Of a stretch of DNA of 64,000 bases, positions 33,826-40,783 are shown piece after piece. The translations under genes and the position numbers were made by a program. The stretch's first letter is position 1; each line of letters begins with the position of its first letter. This DNA comes from Boudabousia liubingyangii (lineage in GTDB: Bacteria > Actinomycetota > Actinomycetes > Actinomycetales > Actinomycetaceae). The stretch lies in the NCBI RefSeq assembly GCF_001907245.1, contig NZ_MQSU01000003.1, positions 310,001 through 374,000 of the forward strand. The letters run 5' to 3'. Under the pieces are notes generated by a model. It was not told where the DNA came from, made no database searches, and was given only the letters and a program-made list of their open reading frames with translations.

Positions 33826-34155
33826 ATGTCACGCATGTTTAACCAAGGCGAGTTCCTGTCGGCGCTCAAGGCCAATCTGGTGCTTGAGCATTCCCAGGAT
33901 GATGAGTTGCTGGGTGAACTGATTCAGGCGGGATTGGATTACGCCACCTCCTACCAGCACCTGCCCCCAGGCCACTACGAGCATCACCCGTTGTCGGAGT
34001 CGACATACCGTGCGGTGATCATGCTGGCCACCCACTTCTACGAATCCAGGGACGGCTCGACCGGCGGGTTTTTCGCTGATAACACGCATGCCGCCGCCCG
34101 GGTGTGGGAGACCGTCAACCGGCTACTGATTCTGGATCGCGATTGGAAAGTCTAA
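33826..34155 (+). CDS. Head-tail connector, gp6-like
   Basis: 109 residues from ATG 33826 (GGGGAGGTG upstream). An all-helical protein of the phage gp6/DNA-packaging connector type: ELIQAGLDYATSYQ and YRAVIMLATHFYESRDG, the latter being the typical A-x-L-x-L-V-A-H-W-Y-E-x-R-E pattern. It joins the portal to downstream connector proteins. Confidence 0.82.
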   Translation: MSRMFNQGEFLSALKANLVLEHSQDDELLGELIQAGLDYATSYQHLPPGHYEHHPLSESTYRAVIMLATHFYESRDGSTGGFFADNTHAAARVWETVNRLLILDRDWKV

Positions 34156-34176
34156 AAAAGAGGGAGGTGAGTGGTG

Positions 34177-34509
34177 ATGGGTGTTGGTCGTTTAAGTACG
34201 CGCATGCTTTTCTTGGATTCGCAGATGATTGCCGATAGGGAGGGGTTTGCCCGCCCGGCTTCGCGCAGTGGTCATGAGTGGCGTGGGGCGTTTGAGGAGC
34301 GTTCTGCTACGACTAGGTGGGCGAACCTTGCTGGTTTTCACCAAGTCGATGCCATGGCAACCATCCGCACCCCCAAGGGGTTCACCCCAGTGGTCGGAGG
34401 GCAGGTGTTCATCGAACGAAACACGTTCACGATCATGGGGATTGAGAACGTGAAAAACCGAGGCCGCTACCTCATCCTGTTCCTACGCAAGGAGGTGCAC
34501 CGTGGCTAA
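34177..34509 (+). CDS. Head-tail adaptor (closure) protein
   Basis: 110 residues from ATG 34177; GTG codons at 34171 and 34174 are alternatives after GGGAGGTGAG. Beta-rich protein of the SPP1 gp16-like type: VIGGQVFIERN-like strands and GIENVKNRGRYLILFLRKE at the end. Position directly after the gp6-like connector supports the call. It overlaps the next start by 8 bp. Confidence 0.75.
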   Translation: MGVGRLSTRMLFLDSQMIADREGFARPASRSGHEWRGAFEERSATTRWANLAGFHQVDAMATIRTPKGFTPVVGGQVFIERNTFTIMGIENVKNRGRYLILFLRKEVHRG

Positions 34510-34933
34510 AAGCAGCATCAAAATGCCCACCAAAACGTTGGAACAATTCGCACACATCACCACAGCAATGCCCGACATCGCCGAAGAGGCTGTCACTGCC
34601 GGCGGCCGCGTAGTCGAAGCTAAAGTAAGAGGCAACCTGAGTGCCGCAATCGGTTCTGGCACGAAGGGCAAGTCTCGCTCTACCGGCCAACTCCTTGGTG
34701 CGCTCGGTTTGTCTCCGGCGAGGGTGGATAGGCGGGGTGATCACAATGTGAAAGTCGGCTTCACCGAGAACCGCAGGGATGATAGGCCGAACGCCCTGAT
34801 CGCCAATGTCCTCGAATACGGCAAGGCCGGGCAAACGCCACGCCCATTCCTGCGCCCAGCCAGAGCCTCATCTCGCCGTGCCTGCTTAGAAGCGATGAAA
34901 CAAGTCCTGCACAACCGGATGAAAGGCGGGTGA
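34502..34933 (+). CDS. HK97 gp10-like tail-completion protein
   Basis: 143 residues from GTG 34502, with AAGGAGGTG upstream. VTAGGRVVEAKVRGNLSAAI and the later VLEYGKAGQTPRPFLRPA are the recurring G-x-x-PRPFLRPA pattern of the HK97 gp10 family. It finishes the head-tail interface. Confidence 0.88.
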   Translation: MAKSSIKMPTKTLEQFAHITTAMPDIAEEAVTAGGRVVEAKVRGNLSAAIGSGTKGKSRSTGQLLGALGLSPARVDRRGDHNVKVGFTENRRDDRPNALIANVLEYGKAGQTPRPFLRPARASSRRACLEAMKQVLHNRMKGG

Positions 34934-34938
34934 GGTAA

Positions 34939-35277
34939 ATGGAGTGCCTTGAGTTGCTGATGCGGTTGTTTAACGGGCTTGGCATGCCAGTGTTCACCGG
35001 TTCTTTCCCACCCCAACAGGTAGGCAACTACATCGTCTTAACACCCTTGGCCGATGTGTATGACCTGCACGCAGACAACGCGCCTGGTGTGGAGATCCAG
35101 TACGTGCGGGTCAACATTTTCACTACCGGCAGTTACAAACTGCACGCCACCAACATCCCACCAATGCTCCGCAACGCCGGCCTGACGATTACCGAGCGCC
35201 GCTACATCGGGCATGACCCAGAGGCCGGTTACCACCATTACGTCATCGAAGTCGCCCTCGCAGTAGACCCCCACTAA
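34939..35277 (+). CDS. Tail terminator / minor capsid-like protein
   Basis: 112 residues from ATG 34939. Features MPVFTGSFPPQQVGNYIVLTPL, IQYVRVNIFTTGSY and GHDPEAGYHHYVIEVALAVD fit the beta-sandwich of tail-terminator (gpU-like) proteins placed before the major tail protein. The exact family is not certain. Confidence 0.7.
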   Translation: MECLELLMRLFNGLGMPVFTGSFPPQQVGNYIVLTPLADVYDLHADNAPGVEIQYVRVNIFTTGSYKLHATNIPPMLRNAGLTITERRYIGHDPEAGYHHYVIEVALAVDPH

Positions 35278-35293
35278 GTCTGGGGGTCTTTTC
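35265..35293 (+). terminator. Intrinsic terminator before the major tail gene
   Basis: AGACCCCCA (35265-35273) and TGGGGGTCT (35281-35289) form a perfect 9-bp stem with a 7-nt loop holding the upstream stop codon, followed by TTTT. Probably an attenuator separating connector and tail expression. Confidence 0.8.
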
Positions 35294-35331
35294 ATATCCA
35301 CCCGCATTTGTCTTTGAAGGAGGACATCGCC

Positions 35332-35925
35332 ATGGCCACGATTGGTCTTGACAAGCTTTACTACGCAACCATCACCGAAAACGAGAGTGGTGAGGAAACC
35401 TACGCCACTCCCAAGCCCCTAGCCAAAGCAATCTCCGCAGAGTTGTCTGTCGAACTAGCAGAGGCCATCCTCTACGCCGACGACGGTGCATCAGAGGTGG
35501 TCAAGGAGTTCAAATCCGGCACCCTCACCCTGGGCATTGATGATCTCAAGCCCGAGGTCGCAGCGGAATTGACCGGCTGCACCCTCGATGACAATAAGGT
35601 CCTGGTCGCCACAAGTGAGGATGGGGCCAAGCCGGTCGCTATCTCTTTCCGCGCCCGCCGCTCCAACGGTAAGTACACGTACTTTTGGCTCTATCGGGTC
35701 AAGTTCGCACCGCCCGCCACATCCCTGAACACCAAGGGCGACAGCATTAGTTTTGCGACCCCTTCGATTGAGGGGACGATCATGCGGCGTAACAAGGCGG
35801 AGAAGAACGGCCTGCACCCGTGGAAGGCCGAAGTCACCGAAGGAGCCGATGGAGTCAAGGCCCAGACGATTACGGATTGGTACAAGAAGGTTTACGAACC
35901 CACCATCACCCCCAAGGGCGCCTGA
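35332..35925 (+). CDS. Major tail tube protein
   Basis: 197 residues from ATG 35332 (AAGGAGGAC upstream). TIGLDKLYYATITENESGEETY, then LSVELAEAILYADDGASEVV, and GKYTYFWLYRVKFAPPATSLN, with EGTIMRRN later, match the phi13/Phage_TTP family of siphovirus tail tube proteins. It polymerises around the tape measure. Confidence 0.9.
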   Translation: MATIGLDKLYYATITENESGEETYATPKPLAKAISAELSVELAEAILYADDGASEVVKEFKSGTLTLGIDDLKPEVAAELTGCTLDDNKVLVATSEDGAKPVAISFRARRSNGKYTYFWLYRVKFAPPATSLNTKGDSISFATPSIEGTIMRRNKAEKNGLHPWKAEVTEGADGVKAQTITDWYKKVYEPTITPKGA

Positions 35926-35948
35926 GGCAGGAAGGAGAAGACTGAATC

Positions 35949-36368
35949 ATGAGTAGCGAAACCTTGACCATGGAAAACCCCGCACTCGATGGCCGCACCG
36001 CTTCTGTGACCATCGCAGGCCGTGAGTACACCCTCGTCCTCTCGACGGGGGCGACACGTAAGATCGCGGCCCGCTACGGGGGCCTAGACCAGCTCGGTGA
36101 AAAACTCCTCACGGGTGAGGATATGGACCAAGCCTTGGGTGAGATCATCTGGATCGTCACCCTGCTGGCTAACCAGGGCATCCAAATCCACAACTTTGCC
36201 CATCCTGAGGACAAGCAGGAGTTGCTCACCGAAGACCTGGTTGAGTTGCTGACGTGTCCGGCTGATTTGGCTGGCTACCGTGAGGCCATCACGGCCGCTT
36301 TGGTGAACGGCACCAGGCGTGAGGTTGTCTCCCAGGAACCGGTGGGAAAAGACCAGCAGGCCGAGTAG
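35949..36368 (+). CDS. Tail assembly chaperone, unshifted form
   Basis: 139 residues from ATG 35949. ASVTIAGREYTLVLSTGATR and the helical remainder resemble gpG-type chaperones located between tail tube and tape measure. This is the zero-frame product; a -1 shift at 36344-36350 gives the extended form. It coats the tape measure during tail assembly. Confidence 0.82.
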   Translation: MSSETLTMENPALDGRTASVTIAGREYTLVLSTGATRKIAARYGGLDQLGEKLLTGEDMDQALGEIIWIVTLLANQGIQIHNFAHPEDKQELLTEDLVELLTCPADLAGYREAITAALVNGTRREVVSQEPVGKDQQAE

Positions 36369-36562
36369 CAGACAGTGATGAGGCCACGTTCATCCGCCTG
36401 CTCCACTGGGGCGTAACTGTCCTGGGTTTGGGGCAGGCGGAAACCTGGCACATGCCCCTCGGCCTACTACTTGACCTGATCGAATGCCACCGCCAACACA
36501 CCGGCACCGCGACCCCTGTGCGGGAAACGTTTATTGACGACGTTATCCCATACGGGATTTAG
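35949..36562 (+). CDS. Tail assembly chaperone, -1 frameshift fusion (gpGT-like)
   Basis: Slippery heptamer GGGAAAA lies at 36344-36350, read GTG GGA AAA in the zero frame. Slipping back by one base gives AGA CCA GCA and opens a frame of about 70 codons to TAG 36560-36562 that includes FIRLLHWGVTVLGLGQAE and MPLGLLLDLIECHRQH, the usual T-domain pattern. Without the shift these codons have no start or ribosome site. The 36369-36562 stretch would otherwise be empty. This is the conserved siphovirus arrangement. Confidence 0.82.
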
Positions 36563-36569
36563 ATGATTT

Positions 36570-37292
36570 TCAACATTTTTGGGAGCGAGCTTTCTTTTTG
36601 ATTCGCTCGATTCGTTTATCCCAATCGCCATCCCATTTACTAGTTGCAGCTTCCTCCAGCAGTTCAAGGGCGTCTTCATAGCGTTTTTCTTTTTCAAGAA
36701 TAATTGCCAGCCTTTTGAACCCTTTGTGACTGGGATAAATAATTGGTTGGTTTTTCTTTCCAGGTGCGGCAAGACGCTTTTCTTGCCTAATGTGGGCTTT
36801 CATTGCCTCTGACTGCATTTCTACTTGCATCCGAGCGGCAGCTATGCAACGTTCAAGAAGTAGTGGATTTTCACGAAAACGATAATAAATTTCTGCCAAG
36901 GCCCCAAGGGCTAGATGCTTTGAAAAAATCGCGTCGTCTCCGGTCGCTGGTGATAGGTCATCCTTAACTTGCCAAGCTTTATCAGCAATCTTCAGGATCA
37001 ATCTAGACTGCTCGGGGTCGTTCGGCTTAAACCATCCAGCTAAAACTGACAACCAAAATGCAGTAGTTTGCGATGACTTTACTTCATTCATTAAGAGTGT
37101 GGATTTTGAATTAGATGTACCCATTGGTTTGTAGGTATTGATGATGAGCTTTCGTTCTGACTCATTAAGTTCATGTAACCACCAATCCTCAAGACCGTAG
37201 TATCCGATTTCACCCCTTATGGGGATATTTTTCATTGATTTATCGACCGTATCAGGATTTTCCAAGCTGAGTAGTCGAGACCAAAAACCCAT
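36570..37292 (-). CDS. Reverse-strand cargo gene of unknown function
   Basis: 240 residues from ATG 37292 on the minus strand, with AAGGAGAG upstream. It is soluble, with a helical, TPR-like C-terminal half (KHLALGALAEIYYRFRENPL, FKRLAIILEKEKRYEDALEL then LEEA), rich in Lys/Glu and distinctly more AT-rich than the tail genes around it. It sits between the tail chaperone and the tape measure, a site where phages often carry morons. Its stop is 8 bp after the chaperone frame. Family not recognised; a host-protection or exclusion role is only a guess. Confidence 0.72.
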   Translation of the reverse strand: MGFWSRLLSLENPDTVDKSMKNIPIRGEIGYYGLEDWWLHELNESERKLIINTYKPMGTSNSKSTLLMNEVKSSQTTAFWLSVLAGWFKPNDPEQSRLILKIADKAWQVKDDLSPATGDDAIFSKHLALGALAEIYYRFRENPLLLERCIAAARMQVEMQSEAMKAHIRQEKRLAAPGKKNQPIIYPSHKGFKRLAIILEKEKRYEDALELLEEAATSKWDGDWDKRIERIKKKARSQKC

Positions 37293-37410
37293 CAGGAACT
37301 CTCCTTGTTCAAACTGAAATGGCTCTTGTCATTATGCGGGAACGTCAGCTGACTAGCCATTTTGAAATTCCATCTCCATTATCCACGCTTTACCACATAA
37401 GGAACCCCTC

Positions 37411-40083
37411 ATGGCTGAAGATTTTGGACTGAAGATCGCGCTCCAGGGTGAGCGGGAGTTCAAGAAGGCGATCACTGAGATCAACGCGTCCTTCCGCGTA
37501 CTCGGCTCTGAGATGAAGCTGGTGGATGCCCAGTTCAAACGCTCTGATGATGCCCAAGCCAAGTACGCCGCTAAAGGCAAAGTTCTGGCTGAGCAAATCA
37601 GCGCTCAGAAGGACAAGATCAACACCCTCGAAGCAGCCTTGAAAAACGCTGCGACGAACTTCGGGGAGACTGACCGGCGCACCCTGGCCTGGCAGACCCA
37701 GTTGAATAATGCGAAGGCGGCGTTGGCTGACCTTGAAGGCGAGTTGGAGGACAACAACAAAGCCCTCAGCTCCTTCGGGGATAACGCTGATAATGCTGGG
37801 GACGACGCTAGGGACGCAGCCAAAGACACTGACAAGCTTGAGCACTCTGTTGATGGCCTAGGGAGCGAACTCGACGGCACCGGCAAGAAAGCCCTCTCCT
37901 TCGGCGACGTACTCAAAGCCAACCTCGCCAGTGAGGCCATCGTCGCCGGGGTCAAAGCCATCGGCAGTGCTATCAAAGCCGTGGGGCGTGGGTTCGTGGA
38001 CGCGATGAAAGATGGCGTCCAGTACAACGCGACCATGGAGTCCTACACGGCCTCGTTCACCACGATGCTTGGGGATGAGGCCAAGGCCCACAAACTCGTC
38101 GCCGACCTCAAAGCCAAAGCTGCCTCCACGCCATACGGTATGCAGGATTTGGCTGATGCGACCCGCACCCTCATGTCCTTTGGTATCAGCGCCAATGATG
38201 CGCAGAAGTACATGGGGATGCTTGGGGATGTGGCCCAAGGCGACAAAGAAAAATTTAGTTCTTTGTCTTTGGCGTTTGCTCAGGTCTCATCCGCAGGGAA
38301 ACTGACGGGCCAGGATTTGATGCAGATGATCAACGCCGGCTTCAACCCCCTCGAAGAAATCTCCCGCAAGACCGGCAAAAGCATCGGTGAGCTCAAGGAT
38401 GAGATGAGTAAGGGCGCTATCAGCGCTGAGATGGTCGCCCAGGCCTTCGAGAGTGCTACGGCTGAGGGTGGCCGGTTTTATGGGGCTATGGAGAATCAGT
38501 CCAAAACCTTCAACGGACAACTCTCCACACTCCAAGATGGCGTCGCCAATTTGAAGGGCCAGTTGGCTGGTGGGCTGACCGAAATGCTCTCAGGCTCGGT
38601 GATGCCGATGGTCAACGGCTGGGTAAGCGCACTGTCTGAGGCGTTTGAGAAGGATGGTGTGGATGGGCTGATTACCGCCCTTGGGCAGGTCATCCAAGAA
38701 GCCCTCGCCTTCATCAGCGAGCAGTTGCCTGCGTTTTTGGATGCTGCGTTGCGGATTGTCACCAGCCTGGCTGATGGTTTGATTCAGGCTTTGCCTGCGA
38801 TTACCGAGGCCGCAACCGGACTACTCATCGCCCTCGTCCAAGGAATCTTGGAGTTGTTGCCGGAGCTGACGACGGCGGCTGCCACCATGGTCGCCACGTT
38901 GGCATCCGGTATCGGCCAGGCGCTGCCGGAGTTGATTCCGGCGGCTATTGCCGCAATCGTCGGAATCGTCCAAGCACTCATCGACAACCTGCCGTTGCTG
39001 CTTGATGCTGCTCTGCAGTTGGTGACCGGTTTAGCCCAAGGCATCATCGAAGCCATCCCCGTGCTCATCGAAGCACTACCAGCACTCATTGAGTCACTGC
39101 TGGAGTTTTTGGTGGGTGCGATCCCGCAGATCATCGAAGCAGGAATCACCCTACTCACCAGTCTGGTCGAAGCCCTACCAACGATTATCGAAACGATCGT
39201 GGCAGTATTGCCGGAGATTATTGACGCCATCATCAACGCGGTCCTCGGGGCGTTGCCGCTGCTCATTGATGCTGGCATCGAACTGTTCGTCGCACTGGTG
39301 GAGGCTCTTCCGACGATCATCGCCACTATTGTTTCCGCCATCCCCAGAATCATCAGCTCGGTGTTGAACGCGATTAGCGCTCATATTCCACAGCTGATGA
39401 TGATGGGCGTCACCCTACTGACTGCGCTTATTCGTAATCTGCCTACCATCATCAGCACAATCGTCTCTGCGATCCCACAGATTGTTTCGGGGATTGTCTC
39501 GGCGTTTGGGCAGGGCGTAAGTCAGATGGTGAGTGTGGGTGGGAATTTGGTGCGGGGCTTGTGGAACGGCATCCAAGGCCTCGCCGGATGGCTATGGAAC
39601 CAGGTGTCCTCATGGGCCTCAAGTATTTGGGACGGGATTACGTCATTCTTCGGGATTCATTCCCCGTCTAGGAAGATGGCGTGGGCCGGTGAAATGCTCG
39701 CACGAGGCCTCGCCGCCGGTATCGACGACAACGCAGGGCGCGCCACCAAAGCCGCCAACGAGATGGCTGCTGATATCGACGCCGCGTTCGCCGACCTCAC
39801 CGAGGGTCTGGACGTCCCAGTGGATGTCAAGACCCAGGCCCAGTTCGCTGCTTTAGATCAGATGGCTGAAGGCGTGAGTACTTCGAGCCTGTCATCCTCA
39901 ACGCCTGCCGGCCTGTCGGCTGATGGAGTGCGGTCTGTAGTGGAGGAGGTCGTGCCCGCACTACTACGGGGCATGGATATTCGGGTGGTACTGGATGACG
40001 GCACTCTGGTTGGTCGCCTCGCGCCCCGCATCGACCAAGGCCTAGCCGGTCTAGCTCGCCGAAACCCATCACTCACTATTTAG
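37411..40083 (+). CDS. Tape measure protein
   Basis: 890 residues. An N-terminal coiled region (about 10-130) precedes the TMP core (YTASFTTMLGDEAKAHKLVADL, then YGMQDLADATRTLMSFG). A long hydrophobic repeat region (about 430-700) consists of ~33-residue units of the form ALPxLIxAGIxLLxxLVEALPTII. The C-terminus has FFGIHSPSRKMAWAGEMLARGLAAGI. It sets tail length and may form the DNA channel. The repeats suggest tail length could vary by recombination. Confidence 0.95.
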   Translation: MAEDFGLKIALQGEREFKKAITEINASFRVLGSEMKLVDAQFKRSDDAQAKYAAKGKVLAEQISAQKDKINTLEAALKNAATNFGETDRRTLAWQTQLNNAKAALADLEGELEDNNKALSSFGDNADNAGDDARDAAKDTDKLEHSVDGLGSELDGTGKKALSFGDVLKANLASEAIVAGVKAIGSAIKAVGRGFVDAMKDGVQYNATMESYTASFTTMLGDEAKAHKLVADLKAKAASTPYGMQDLADATRTLMSFGISANDAQKYMGMLGDVAQGDKEKFSSLSLAFAQVSSAGKLTGQDLMQMINAGFNPLEEISRKTGKSIGELKDEMSKGAISAEMVAQAFESATAEGGRFYGAMENQSKTFNGQLSTLQDGVANLKGQLAGGLTEMLSGSVMPMVNGWVSALSEAFEKDGVDGLITALGQVIQEALAFISEQLPAFLDAALRIVTSLADGLIQALPAITEAATGLLIALVQGILELLPELTTAAATMVATLASGIGQALPELIPAAIAAIVGIVQALIDNLPLLLDAALQLVTGLAQGIIEAIPVLIEALPALIESLLEFLVGAIPQIIEAGITLLTSLVEALPTIIETIVAVLPEIIDAIINAVLGALPLLIDAGIELFVALVEALPTIIATIVSAIPRIISSVLNAISAHIPQLMMMGVTLLTALIRNLPTIISTIVSAIPQIVSGIVSAFGQGVSQMVSVGGNLVRGLWNGIQGLAGWLWNQVSSWASSIWDGITSFFGIHSPSRKMAWAGEMLARGLAAGIDDNAGRATKAANEMAADIDAAFADLTEGLDVPVDVKTQAQFAALDQMAEGVSTSSLSSSTPAGLSADGVRSVVEEVVPALLRGMDIRVVLDDGTLVGRLAPRIDQGLAGLARRNPSLTI

Positions 40084-40096
40084 AAAGGAGAGGGGC

Positions 40097-40783
40097 ATGT
40101 TCACGTTGGATGGAACCATCCATGCCAGACGCGACCTAGGCCTCCACCTGGCGGCTCCGGTGAAGATGAGTCCGGCGGTGCGGGTGGTGGAGCAGATTGT
40201 GGTGCCAGGGCGCGAAGGCACGTTGACCCGCGAGCAAGGGTGGAATGATCGGGTTATCACCCTCGACCTGATCATCCGCTCTGGTGATGTGATGGGGGCG
40301 TGGCGCAAAGCCATCACCGCGTTGTCGAACGCGAAGCGGATTGCTTTCCGCCACGACCCCACCGTCTTCTACCAGATCAAAAATGCCACCCTGAGTGAGT
40401 TAACCCGACTTTCGCCTTTGATGGGTCAGTTCCAAGCCACCCTCACCTGTGACCCATTTGCTTACTTGGCGGGGGTCGCTCCGGTGACATTGACCAAGAC
40501 TGGGACGATCATCAATCCAGGGAATGTTTACTCCAGGCCCGTTGTGACGGTTTATGGGTCTGGTTCGGTGTTTTTCGTGATGGGAACGACGCGCGTTGAT
40601 TTGACCATCCACGCTGACTCCCTGACTGTCGACAGTTCTCTCATGGAGTGTCGGAAGGGACTGGTGGCGCAAAACCAGTACATGCGAGGTGGTTTCCCGT
40701 ACCTGTCTCCTGGATTGAACAAGGTTGTTATCGATGCCGGTATTGAGCGGCTCGTCATCGAGCCTGGCTGGAGGAACCAATGA
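40097..40783 (+). CDS. Distal tail protein, Dit-like
   Basis: 228 residues from ATG 40097 (GAAAGGAGAG upstream). LAAPVKMSPAVRVVEQIVVPGREG, then WNDRVITLDLII, and the terminal NKVVIDAGIERLVIEPGWR fit the phage tail family (SPP1 gp19.1 Dit type). It forms the hub joining tail tube and tip. Overlaps the next start by 4 bp (ATGA). Confidence 0.85.
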   Translation: MFTLDGTIHARRDLGLHLAAPVKMSPAVRVVEQIVVPGREGTLTREQGWNDRVITLDLIIRSGDVMGAWRKAITALSNAKRIAFRHDPTVFYQIKNATLSELTRLSPLMGQFQATLTCDPFAYLAGVAPVTLTKTGTIINPGNVYSRPVVTVYGSGSVFFVMGTTRVDLTIHADSLTVDSSLMECRKGLVAQNQYMRGGFPYLSPGLNKVVIDAGIERLVIEPGWRNQ

